DNA of 41,965 nt from Mesorhizobium sp. WSM3626 (GTDB lineage Bacteria > Pseudomonadota > Alphaproteobacteria > Rhizobiales > Rhizobiaceae): positions 1 to 41,965 of the forward strand of contig NZ_KI911327.1 in NCBI RefSeq assembly GCF_000513935.1, given 5' to 3'. Made by a program: the position numbers and the translations under genes. This document shows positions 8,310 through 15,920 of this stretch, in pieces (within the stretch, counting starts at the first letter, position 1; each line of letters opens with the position of its first letter). The notes under the pieces are model-generated. The model was not told the DNA's origin. It searched no databases and worked only from the letters and a program-made list of their open reading frames with translations.

Positions 8310-8374
8310 CGTTATTGCACCGTTAACGTGAATTGGTTCTAGCTTGATCCACTAGTTATTCGGGGAGGACATCC

Positions 8375-9595
8375 ATGAACAATTCGCGTCTGAAAGCACT
8401 GCTGGGGGCGGGGTGCTTTTCGCTGGCTTTGATGGGCTCGGTTATTCATCCGGCGCATGCCGGCGGTCTGGAGCGCGGCGGCTACGATATTGACCTGCTG
8501 TTCGATCCGGCGCCATTCACTACGGAAGCTGAAGCGACCTATGTGATGCCAGATCGCAAGTATGAGAATGCGCGTGGTCCGGGCGGAGCAAATCTCGGCT
8601 TGGGCACCTCAGCCGATGGTGCCGAGGGTTATTGGGTTCCGCGCATTGGGGCCAAGGTCCAAGTTGTGCAAGGCGTCGATTGCATGGTCGACTATTCGCA
8701 ACCCTGGGGCGCGCACACAGCGCCAGGTATATGGAACGGAGCGCTCTCCAATATCGAAACCGATATCAAGAGCGACAACTACGCAGGTACCTGCTCCTAC
8801 AAGATGGATGCCGGCAAGGGCCAACTCCGCTTTATCGGCGGTTTGTTCTACCAGGATATCTCGGGCTTTAAGGAAAGCCTGGTGAATGTTTTTCCGGCAC
8901 TGACGGGTCGTGTCGACCTGAAAACCAGCGGCTGGGGCTGGCGCGCGGGAATTGCTTACGAAATCCCCGACATCGCGTTGCGCGCAAGCTTGGTCTACAA
9001 CTCGAAAGTCAAGCTCGACAATATCGAGGGAACACTGGATCTCACCAGTATCGGCAGGGGTATTACCCCCATCTACGGCTCAACGCAGTACATGCCTGAT
9101 ACCCTGGAGTTGAAACTTCAGTCAGGCATCGCGCCCGGCTGGCTCGCCTTTGGCTCGGTCAAGTGGGTCAACTGGAGCCTGCTGCAAAGCGTTCCGATCT
9201 GCCCGGTGGGTTTCCCCGCTTCGTCATGCTTCACCGGTTCGCCGGCCGCGGTGACTTCGCTCGATCTGATGTATCGTGACGGCTGGACCGTCACAGGCGG
9301 TCTGGGCCACAAGTTCAACGATCAGTGGAGTGCCGCCGGCCAGCTTTCGTGGGATCGTGGCACCTCGCATGGCTATGGCGCGCAGACTGATACATGGACG
9401 CTGGGTGGTGGCGTGGCCTATACGCCGTCGCCGAGCGTCGAAATTCGTTTGGCGGGAGCGGTCGGCGTGTTGACCAGCGGTCACTCAGGAGAATTGGCCG
9501 GTGAAAACGGCTATATTGCCGGCGAGGATGCCAGCTACGACTTCGGCAACGATCTGGTCACGGCAATTTCCGGTGGCGTAAAGATAAAGTTCTAA
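8375..9595 (+). CDS. OmpP1/FadL-family outer membrane transport protein
   Basis: This is a predicted outer-membrane beta-barrel of the FadL/TodX/OmpP1 type, which passes long-chain fatty acids or other hydrophobic compounds. The 406 residues begin with a signal peptide (MNNSRLKALLGAGCFSLALM, cleavage after PAHA, before GGLERGGYDID). The N-terminal luminal segment, alternating amphipathic strands, and a C-terminal strand ending in phenylalanine (ISGGVKIKF) fit the family. GGGGAGGA lies 6 nt before the ATG. The gene is monocistronic, with an inverted-repeat-rich leader and a terminator after the stop. The substrate cannot be read from sequence. Confidence 0.8.
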   Translation: MNNSRLKALLGAGCFSLALMGSVIHPAHAGGLERGGYDIDLLFDPAPFTTEAEATYVMPDRKYENARGPGGANLGLGTSADGAEGYWVPRIGAKVQVVQGVDCMVDYSQPWGAHTAPGIWNGALSNIETDIKSDNYAGTCSYKMDAGKGQLRFIGGLFYQDISGFKESLVNVFPALTGRVDLKTSGWGWRAGIAYEIPDIALRASLVYNSKVKLDNIEGTLDLTSIGRGITPIYGSTQYMPDTLELKLQSGIAPGWLAFGSVKWVNWSLLQSVPICPVGFPASSCFTGSPAAVTSLDLMYRDGWTVTGGLGHKFNDQWSAAGQLSWDRGTSHGYGAQTDTWTLGGGVAYTPSPSVEIRLAGAVGVLTSGHSGELAGENGYIAGEDASYDFGNDLVTAISGGVKIKF

Positions 9596-9618
9596 ACTAT
9601 TGAATATTATTGGAAAGG

Positions 9619-9640
9619 GCCGGGCGTTGCCCGGCTTTTT
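9619..9640 (+). terminator. Rho-independent terminator of the FadL-like gene
   Basis: Perfect 7-bp stem GCCGGGC (9619-9625) / GCCCGGC (9629-9635) with a GTT loop, followed directly by TTTTT. It starts 23 bp after the stop at 9595. Confidence 0.9.
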
Positions 9641-9885
9641 CATTTAAGCCGACATCACTGGTATGTCCGGTACCCAAGCGCCGTTGCATATAAGCCGCAC
9701 TCTCGGCCGCCTCGCGCAATTGTGACGTTTCAGCAACACTTTCTGAACAACCCCTCCGCTAAGGGGCAGGCCGAGGAAATTGCCTATTTCCCGCCATAAA
9801 CCCGGCGCACCTCGATCTTGTCCCGGGACATGCGTCAAAAGGCTCGGCGATGGGACAGGCCGCACCGCCCGCGGCAAGGATGAGA

Positions 9886-11610
9886 ATGGACGCCAAGGTC
9901 ATTTCAAAGGCTAAGCTCCCTAGCCGCCATGTGACTGTCGGTCCGGCGCGTGCGCCGCACCGGTCCTATCTCTATGCCATGGGCTTGTCGGCGGCCGAGA
10001 TCGCGCAGCCGCTGGTCGGCGTCGCGTCCTGCTGGAACGAAGCAGCACCCTGCAACATCTCGCTGATGCGCCAGGCGCAGGTGGTCAAGAAGGGCGTCGC
10101 AGCCGCCAACGGCACGCCGCGCGAGTTCTGCACCATCACCGTCACCGATGGCATCGCCATGGGCCACCAGGGCATGAAGTCGTCCCTGGTGTCGCGCGAG
10201 GTCATCGCCGATTCGGTCGAGCTCACGATGCGCGGCCATTGCTACGATGCGCTGGTCGGCCTCGCCGGCTGCGACAAGTCGCTGCCCGGCATGATGATGG
10301 CTATGGTGCGGCTCAACGTGCCGTCGATCTTCATCTATGGCGGTTCGATCCTGCCCGGCAGCTATCGCGGCCGCCAGATCACGGTGCAGGATGTGTTCGA
10401 GGCGGTCGGCCAGCACTCGGTCGGCACGATCGACGATGCCGAGCTGCTTGAAATCGAGCAGGCCGCCTGTCCGTCGGCCGGTTCCTGCGGCGCCCAGTTC
10501 ACCGCCAACACCATGGCCACCGTCGCGGAGGCAATTGGCCTCGCGCTGCCCTATTCCTGCGGCGCACCGGCGCCCTACGAAATGCGCGACCGTTTCAATT
10601 TCGCCTCGGGCGAAAAGATCATGGAGCTGATCGCGAAAAACATCCGCCCGCGCGACATCGTCACGCTGAAGGCGCTGGAAAACGCGGCGACCGTGGTTTC
10701 GGCCACCGGCGGCTCGACCAATGCGGCACTGCATCTGCCGGCGATCGCGCATGAGGCGGGGATCAAGTTCGACCTGTTCGACGTGGCGAAAATCTTCGAG
10801 AAGACGCCCTACATCGCCGACCTCAAGCCAGGCGGCAAATATGTCGCCAAGGACATGTTCGAGGCAGGCGGCATCCCGCTGCTGATGAAGACGCTGCTCG
10901 ACCACGGCTATTTGCATGGCGATTGCCTGACGGTCACTGGCCGTACTTTGGCCGAAAATATGGAGCACGTTGCCTGGAATGAACACCAGGATGTGGTCCG
11001 CCCGGCCAACAGACCTATTACCCAAACCGGCGGTGTCGTGGGGTTGAAGGGAAACCTTGCCCCCGAAGGCGCGATCGTGAAGGTCGCGGGCATGGCGGAG
11101 TTGAAATTCTCCGGCCCGGCGCACTGCTTCGATTCGGAAGAGGAATGTTTTGAGGCAGTGACGAACCGCGCCTATCAGGAAGGCGAGGTTCTGGTCATCC
11201 GCTATGAAGGACCACGCGGCGGCCCGGGCATGCGTGAGATGCTGTCGACGACTGCGGCACTCTACGGCCAAGGCATGGGCGGCAAGGTGGCGCTGATCAC
11301 CGATGGCCGCTTCTCAGGCGCGACACGCGGCTTCTGCATCGGCCATGTCGGGCCGGAAGCGGCGGTGGGCGGCCCGATCGGTCTCATCAGGGATGGCGAC
11401 GTGATCACGATCGACGCGGTGAACGGCACGATCGAGGTGGCGCTGTCCGAGAGTGAGCTGGCGGCGCGAGCGAAGACATGGAAGGCGCGCACGACCGACT
11501 ATCAGTCTGGCGCGATATGGAAATACGCACAGACGGTAGGGTCCGCCAGGGATGGCGCGGTCACCCATCCGGGCGGTGCGAAAGAAACACACTGCTATGC
11601 GGATATCTGA
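9886..11610 (+). CDS. ilvD: Dihydroxy-acid dehydratase family protein (IlvD-type, short form)
   Basis: Member of the IlvD/Edd dehydratase family; IlvD makes 2-keto acids from dihydroxy-acids in valine, leucine and isoleucine synthesis. From the ATG at 9886 (AAGGA 6 nt upstream) the protein has 574 residues. Candidate Fe-S cluster cysteines are C56 in WNEAAPC, C129 in AGCDKS and C201 in PSAGSCGAQFTANTM. The family motif DGRFSGATRGFCIGHVGPEA is near the C-terminus. Sugar-acid dehydratases of the same family (arabinonate, xylonate) share these motifs and similar length, so the exact substrate is open. An in-frame ATG at 9850 is a less likely start. The 3' end overlaps exoR by 14 nt. Confidence 0.8.
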   Translation: MDAKVISKAKLPSRHVTVGPARAPHRSYLYAMGLSAAEIAQPLVGVASCWNEAAPCNISLMRQAQVVKKGVAAANGTPREFCTITVTDGIAMGHQGMKSSLVSREVIADSVELTMRGHCYDALVGLAGCDKSLPGMMMAMVRLNVPSIFIYGGSILPGSYRGRQITVQDVFEAVGQHSVGTIDDAELLEIEQAACPSAGSCGAQFTANTMATVAEAIGLALPYSCGAPAPYEMRDRFNFASGEKIMELIAKNIRPRDIVTLKALENAATVVSATGGSTNAALHLPAIAHEAGIKFDLFDVAKIFEKTPYIADLKPGGKYVAKDMFEAGGIPLLMKTLLDHGYLHGDCLTVTGRTLAENMEHVAWNEHQDVVRPANRPITQTGGVVGLKGNLAPEGAIVKVAGMAELKFSGPAHCFDSEEECFEAVTNRAYQEGEVLVIRYEGPRGGPGMREMLSTTAALYGQGMGGKVALITDGRFSGATRGFCIGHVGPEAAVGGPIGLIRDGDVITIDAVNGTIEVALSESELAARAKTWKARTTDYQSGAIWKYAQTVGSARDGAVTHPGGAKETHCYADI

Positions 11611-12445
11611 GTTGTTGAAGTCAACACCAGAGTTGTTGAGGTCATCCGTCCTTTCGGCACTGGTCGCGGTTGCGATCTTTGGCGCCGTGGGCCAGGCCAT
11701 GGCCTTCGACGACAAGGTGTTCGACGACAAGACCGGCGTGAAGCCGCAGTCGAGCCCCTGGGCGGTGTTCCAGTTCGGTTTCTCCGCCTACAAGAGTGGC
11801 CACAAGGAGCAGGCCGCCGAGGCCTATAAATACGCCGCCGAAAACGGCCAGATCGGCGCCACCTGGAAGCTTGCCCGCATGTATGCCGAAGGCGACGGCG
11901 TGGCCCGCGACGATTATGAGGCGTTCAAGTTCTTCTCGGAGATCGTCGACCAGGACGTCGAGCCCGGCTCTCCGGAAGAAAGCTACGTCTCCGACGCTCT
12001 GGTGGCGCTCGGCGATTATCTGCGCACGGGCATTCCAGGCAGCCCGGTCACCGAGAACGAGGTGGCGGCGCAGGAATACTACATGCGCGCCGCCGCCAAC
12101 TACCGCAATCCGAACGCTCAGTTCGAGATGGGCCAGATGTTCCTGAAGGGCGAGGGCGGCGTGAAGGCCAGCGTCAAGCAGGCCGGGCGCTGGTTCCAGC
12201 TCGCCGCCGAGAAGGGCCATGCCGGCGCACAGGCGACGCTTGGCCACCTGTTGTTCCAGAGCGGCAAGATCGTGCGCGGCCTGGCGATGATGACCGCGGC
12301 CCTCGAGCGTGCGTCGCCGGCCGATCAGCCCTGGATCCGCGGCATGCAGGAAGAGGCGTTCGCCGCAGCCGGCGAAGCCGACCGCCGCACCGCGATCTCG
12401 CTGGCGGACGATATCCTGACCAAGGGCAACAACACCGATCAGTAG
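11597..12445 (+). CDS. exoR: ExoR-type periplasmic Sel1-repeat regulator
   Basis: In rhizobia, ExoR is a periplasmic Sel1-repeat protein that inhibits the ExoS sensor of the ExoS/ChvI two-component system and so controls exopolysaccharide and motility. The 282-residue product has a signal peptide (VLSALVAVAIFGAVGQAMA, cleavage before FDDKVFD). Sel1/TPR-like repeats follow, for example AAEAYKYAAENGQIGATWKLA, FEMGQMFLKGEGGV and WFQLAAEKGHAGAQATLG. The C-terminal VRGLAMMTAALERASP and DRRTAIS match ExoR as I remember it. I chose the ATG at 11597, which lies inside the ilvD 3' end, so translation may be coupled. Other Sel1 proteins cannot be fully excluded. Confidence 0.78.
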   Translation: MRISELLKSTPELLRSSVLSALVAVAIFGAVGQAMAFDDKVFDDKTGVKPQSSPWAVFQFGFSAYKSGHKEQAAEAYKYAAENGQIGATWKLARMYAEGDGVARDDYEAFKFFSEIVDQDVEPGSPEESYVSDALVALGDYLRTGIPGSPVTENEVAAQEYYMRAAANYRNPNAQFEMGQMFLKGEGGVKASVKQAGRWFQLAAEKGHAGAQATLGHLLFQSGKIVRGLAMMTAALERASPADQPWIRGMQEEAFAAAGEADRRTAISLADDILTKGNNTDQ

Positions 12446-12610
12446 GCTCTTTCTCCCGTCACCATGCGACGAGCGGAGGAGCGATCCGTGTAGTGGACGA
12501 AAAGCCAACTGCTTGGCTTTTCGAGCGACAAACGCCAGCAAGGCACTGAGGGGCAGCGTCGGCCTATCAAGGCTCGTCTCGACCTGAAGGCGAGGCAATC
12601 CAGAAGAAAA

Positions 12611-12928
12611 TCAGTTTTCGGTCGGTTCCGTCGGCACCATGCTTGGCTCGGGTGTCGAGATCGGCGTGACGTGCACCTGCGGCGCCATGGTGTTTGAGGG
12701 GCAGCTATCGCCAACCTTGGTCCAGGATGTGTTGTTCAGCACCATGTCGCAGCGAGCCAAATGACTCTGATCGGCGACCCTCAGGCAGGCGACCTGGCCG
12801 ACCGGATAGGATTTTCCATTGGCAAGACATTCCTGCGCGGCGAAGGCCGGCACGATCGCGACCGTGGCGAATGCCAAGCCGATCGGACAAAGAGCAAATC
12901 GAATGGTCATGGGAACCCCGGCCGCCAT
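12611..12928 (-). CDS. Small secreted cysteine-containing protein, unknown function
   Basis: A 105-residue protein with a signal peptide (IRFALCPIGLAFATVAIVPA, cleavage near FAAQEC). The mature part of about 75 residues has four Cys (in QECLANG, ACLRVAD, ARCDMV and DSCPSN), which could form two disulfides in the periplasm. A Pro/Thr-rich tail follows. GGGAG lies 8 nt before the ATG at 12928; a second ATG at 12910 would also give an intact signal peptide. No family is recognised. It is monocistronic, on the opposite strand to exoR, and 90 bp beyond the xthA stop. Confidence 0.65.
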   Translation of the reverse strand: MAAGVPMTIRFALCPIGLAFATVAIVPAFAAQECLANGKSYPVGQVACLRVADQSHLARCDMVLNNTSWTKVGDSCPSNTMAPQVHVTPISTPEPSMVPTEPTEN

Positions 12929-13018
12929 GATGATCTCCCATCATGCGTCGGAATGTGGCGAGATGAGGTCCTCCGGTATCGGCGTGCCCGGCACTAGCCC
13001 GCAGCGGCAGGCCCCAGG

Positions 13019-13813
13019 TCAGGCCGGCAGCAAGGCGAGGTCGATGGCAACCGGGACGTGATCGGACGGTTTTTCCCAGGCGCGCACATGCTTTTCGATC
13101 GAGGCCGATGAGAACCTGTTCGCGGCTTCCGGCGACAACAGCAGATGGTCGATGCGGATGCCGTTGTTCTTCTGCCAGGCGCCGGCCTGATAGTCCCAGA
13201 AGGTGTAGGTGTCCGAGGCATCGGTGACCGCGCGCACCGCCTCGGTGAAGCCGAGGTTCAAAAGCCGCCGGAAGGCTTGCCGCGTCTGCGGCTGGAACAG
13301 CGCGTCGCCCAGCCAGTTCTCGGGAAATCGCGCGTCGACCGGCTCGGGGATGACGTTGTAGTCCCCGGCCAGCACCAGCGACTCTTCCAGCCTCAGGCGC
13401 TCCTGCGCCCAGCGCTCCAGCCGCGCCATCCAGGACAGTTTATAGGGAAACTTCTTCTCGTCATCGATCGGGTTGCCGTTCGGCAGATAGAGCGAGGCGA
13501 CGCGAAGCGCCCCCTTGTCGGTCGAGAACACGCCTTCGATGAAACGCGCCTGTTCGTCGGCATCGTCGCCCGGCAGGCCTTTGATAACCTCGTCGAAGCG
13601 CAGCTTCGACAGCAGCGCGACACCGTTGAAGCCCTTCTGGCCGTGGATTTCGACATTGTAGCCAAGCGCCTCGATCTCGGCGCGCGGGAACTGTTCGTCG
13701 ACCGTCTTGATCTCCTGCAGGCAGACGATGTCGGGCGCGCTTTCGGTCAGCCAATGGGTCAGGTTGCCGATGCGGGCGCGCACGCCATTGATGTTCCAGG
13801 TGACGATTTTCAT
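13019..13813 (-). CDS. xthA: Exodeoxyribonuclease III
   Basis: This is an AP endonuclease/3'-5' exonuclease of the ExoIII/APE1 family, acting in base-excision repair. The 264 residues show every family landmark: MKIVTWNINGVRAR at the N-terminus, the metal-binding Glu in CLQEIKT, the catalytic Asp/Asn in GDYNVIP, the FTWDY-like TYTFWDYQ segment, and the terminal SDHVPV catalytic His. Length is typical. It is the last gene of the erpA-VOC-xthA minus-strand operon, 7 bp after the VOC gene. Confidence 0.95.
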   Translation of the reverse strand: MKIVTWNINGVRARIGNLTHWLTESAPDIVCLQEIKTVDEQFPRAEIEALGYNVEIHGQKGFNGVALLSKLRFDEVIKGLPGDDADEQARFIEGVFSTDKGALRVASLYLPNGNPIDDEKKFPYKLSWMARLERWAQERLRLEESLVLAGDYNVIPEPVDARFPENWLGDALFQPQTRQAFRRLLNLGFTEAVRAVTDASDTYTFWDYQAGAWQKNNGIRIDHLLLSPEAANRFSSASIEKHVRAWEKPSDHVPVAIDLALLPA

Positions 13814-13820
13814 GACGGTC

Positions 13821-14213
13821 TCATTGTTCCTGCGGCGGAAGGCGTTCGACGAGTCCGATCGTATTGCCTGCCGGGTCCTTTATAAAGGCCATCCATTCGC
13901 TTTCCCCCGCCGGACCGAACTGCCCCTCGGTGTCGCGATGGACCAGCGTCGGCGGCGCGGTGAAGGGAATGCCGGCTGCCCTTGCCTCGGCGTGGAAGGC
14001 TTCGAGGCCAACACTATCGAGATAGATGGTGCCGGCCGGGATGCCATCGGTGAACAACAGCCTGACATCGCCGGCCATGATGAAGGCGATGCCGGGCGGA
14101 TCGTAGCGGGCATGAACGCTCATGCCGAGGACATCGCGCCAAAAGGCCAACGTCGCGTCGAGGTCGCGACCGGCGGAGAGCGCAACCTGACGAACCGCGC
14201 CGGTTGCGGGCAT
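13821..14213 (-). CDS. VOC/glyoxalase-family protein
   Basis: A 130-residue vicinal-oxygen-chelate domain protein from the ATG at 14213, 7 bp after the erpA stop with AGGA just upstream. A beta-alpha-beta fold is suggested by VRQVALSAGRDLDATLAFWR, with DVLGMSV in the first half. The C-terminal half carries EWMAFIKDPAGNTIGLVERL, whose DPxGNxIGL ending is a VOC hallmark. Such proteins include glyoxalases, dioxygenases and antibiotic-binding proteins, so the substrate is unknown. Longer versions of the frame start inside erpA and are not used. It sits between erpA and xthA in an apparent operon. Confidence 0.85.
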   Translation of the reverse strand: MPATGAVRQVALSAGRDLDATLAFWRDVLGMSVHARYDPPGIAFIMAGDVRLLFTDGIPAGTIYLDSVGLEAFHAEARAAGIPFTAPPTLVHRDTEGQFGPAGESEWMAFIKDPAGNTIGLVERLPPQEQ

Positions 14214-14220
14214 CTCGGTC

Positions 14221-14568
14221 CTAGATGGAGAAGCTGGTGCCGCAGCCGCAGGAGGCGACCGCATTCGGGTTCCTGATCTGGAACGACTGGCCCATCAAAT
14301 CGTCGACGAAGTCGATGACCGAACCGCCCATGTAGACCAGGGACAGATCGTCGATCAGCACCGTGGCACCGTCCTTTTCGATGGCGACGTCGTCGTCGTT
14401 GCGTGTGTCGACGAGGTCGAACTTGTAGGAAAAGCCGGAGCAGCCGCCGCCTTCGACGGAAACGCGCAGCGCTGTCTTGCCGGCTTCGGCCGAAACAATC
14501 CTGCCAATCCGCTTGGCGGCAGCCTCGGTTATCTCGACTTTCATGGCGGTCTTGGCATCCGCGCCCAT
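14221..14568 (-). CDS. erpA: Iron-sulfur cluster insertion protein (ErpA/IscA A-type carrier)
   Basis: A-type carriers deliver Fe-S clusters to apoproteins. The 115-residue product has the three invariant cluster-ligand cysteines: one in EGGGCSGFSYKF and two in the C-terminal SCGCGTSFSI. The core VEITEAAAKRIG start and LIDDLSLVYMGGSVIDFVDD segment are typical. I chose the ATG at 14568, with AAGG about 8 nt upstream; the ATG at 14544 (MKVEITE) is an alternative. It is the first gene of the minus-strand operon and divergent from dgt over a 76-bp intergenic region. Confidence 0.9.
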   Translation of the reverse strand: MGADAKTAMKVEITEAAAKRIGRIVSAEAGKTALRVSVEGGGCSGFSYKFDLVDTRNDDDVAIEKDGATVLIDDLSLVYMGGSVIDFVDDLMGQSFQIRNPNAVASCGCGTSFSI

Positions 14569-14644
14569 AGGCGTCACCTTGCTTTCGGTTTCACATGATA
14601 GGTATGAAGCGCGACGGGGCAAGTCAACTGCGGCAGCATCAGCC

Positions 14645-15859
14645 ATGACAAATGAGCTTGGCGACATCGGATTCGGCTATCGGCCGCGCGCGGCCTATGC
14701 CACGGATCCGGCCCGCTCGCGCGGCCGGCTGTTCGACGAGGTGGAAAGCCCGACCCGCACACCGTTCCAGCGCGACCGCGACCGGATCATCCATTCGACG
14801 GCGTTTCGGCGGCTCAAACACAAGACGCAGGTCTTCATCGCCCATGAAGGCGACCACTACCGGACAAGGCTGACCCATTCGATCGAAGTGGCGCAGATCG
14901 CGCGTGCGCTGGCGCGGGCGCTACGCGGCGACGAGGATCTCGCCGAAGCGGTGGCGCTGGTGCATGATTTCGGCCACACGCCCTTTGGCCACACAGGCGA
15001 GGACGCGCTGAACGAAAAGATGGCGGCTTGGGGCGGCTTCGACCACAACGCACAATCGCTGCGCATCGTGACCAGGCTGGAGGCTCGCTACGCCGAATTC
15101 GATGGGCTCAATCTGAGCTGGGAAACGCTGGAAGGTCTGGTCAAGCACAATGGTCCGCTCACCGACAGCAGCGGCCAAGGCCTGAAAGGGCCGGTACCGC
15201 AGGCGATCCGCGATTACTCGCAATTGCAGGATCTCGAACTTGACCGGTTCGCCGGCATCGAGGCGCAGTGCGCGGCGATTGCCGACGACATCGCCTACAA
15301 CACGCATGATATCGACGATGGGCTGCGGTCAGGGCTGTTGACGCTGGACATGCTGAAGGGCGTTTCGCTGCCCGGAACGATCCTGACGAGTGTGCGTGAG
15401 CGCTATCCCAGGCTTGATGACGTGCGCACCGGTCACGAATTGATGCGGCGGCAGATCACGGCCATGGTCGAGGATGTGATCAAGTCGACGACCGCCAATC
15501 TGGAGCGGATCAGGCCGCCGAGTGCCGACGCGGTGAGGGCGGCGGGCGAGACGATGGTGACCTTTTCGGCCGAGATGGCGGAAGCCGAGAAGGAACTGAA
15601 GGCCTTCCTTTACAAGCACCTCTACCGGCACGAGGAGGTCATGCGGGTGCGCGCGGACGCCGAGCAGATCGTCAGGGACCTGTTCGATGTCTATTTTGCC
15701 GATCCGCGCGCCATGCCGGACGGCTGGCGCGAAGGGCTGGACCACGCGCAGGATCGCATCAAGGCGCGCAGCGTCGCCGATTTCCTGGCCGGCATGACCG
15801 ACACCTACGCGCTCAAGGAACACAGGCGTTTGTTTGACCGCACCCCGGATTTGAGCTAG
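14645..15859 (+). CDS. dgt: dGTPase-like HD-domain deoxynucleoside triphosphate triphosphohydrolase
   Basis: This enzyme family hydrolyses dNTPs to deoxynucleoside and triphosphate, controlling the dNTP pool. From the ATG at 14645 it has 404 residues. The HD metal site is H78 (RLTHSIEVAQIA) and H107-D108 (LVHDFGHTPFGHTGE), followed by the GGFDHNAQSLRI motif and later IADDIAYNTHDIDDG, which carries the second metal Asp. The N-terminal RTPFQRDRDRIIHSTAFRRL is characteristic of dGTPase-like proteins. Length and motifs match the type 2 dGTPase-like subgroup common in alphaproteobacteria. It is divergent from erpA and 61 bp upstream of argS, probably cotranscribed with it. Confidence 0.92.
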   Translation: MTNELGDIGFGYRPRAAYATDPARSRGRLFDEVESPTRTPFQRDRDRIIHSTAFRRLKHKTQVFIAHEGDHYRTRLTHSIEVAQIARALARALRGDEDLAEAVALVHDFGHTPFGHTGEDALNEKMAAWGGFDHNAQSLRIVTRLEARYAEFDGLNLSWETLEGLVKHNGPLTDSSGQGLKGPVPQAIRDYSQLQDLELDRFAGIEAQCAAIADDIAYNTHDIDDGLRSGLLTLDMLKGVSLPGTILTSVRERYPRLDDVRTGHELMRRQITAMVEDVIKSTTANLERIRPPSADAVRAAGETMVTFSAEMAEAEKELKAFLYKHLYRHEEVMRVRADAEQIVRDLFDVYFADPRAMPDGWREGLDHAQDRIKARSVADFLAGMTDTYALKEHRRLFDRTPDLS

Positions 15860-15920
15860 GGCGGGCTCGATTTGCCGGCCAAAGGGCCGGATTCGTCACA
15901 AAGCCGCCAGAGCATACACC

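Larger units (their letters stand above)
8015..8374. other. 360-bp gene-free region rich in inverted repeats
   Basis: The stretch between valS and the FadL-like gene carries no convincing ORF. In order it holds a 7-bp inverted repeat ATTTTAG/CTAAAAT (8031-8050), an 11-bp inverted repeat (8117-8148), several T-rich runs between about 8168 and 8240, a 40-bp palindrome (8270-8309) and the GGGGAGGA ribosome binding site of the next gene just before 8375. It is visibly more AT-rich than the flanking genes. It probably combines the valS 3' end with a regulated promoter or leader for the outer membrane protein gene. Confidence 0.7.

Noticed and set aside
15875..15890. CCGGCC/GGCCGG hairpin between dgt and argS
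   Set aside because: It has only a 6-bp stem and no T tract; too weak to call a terminator, and the two genes are likely cotranscribed.
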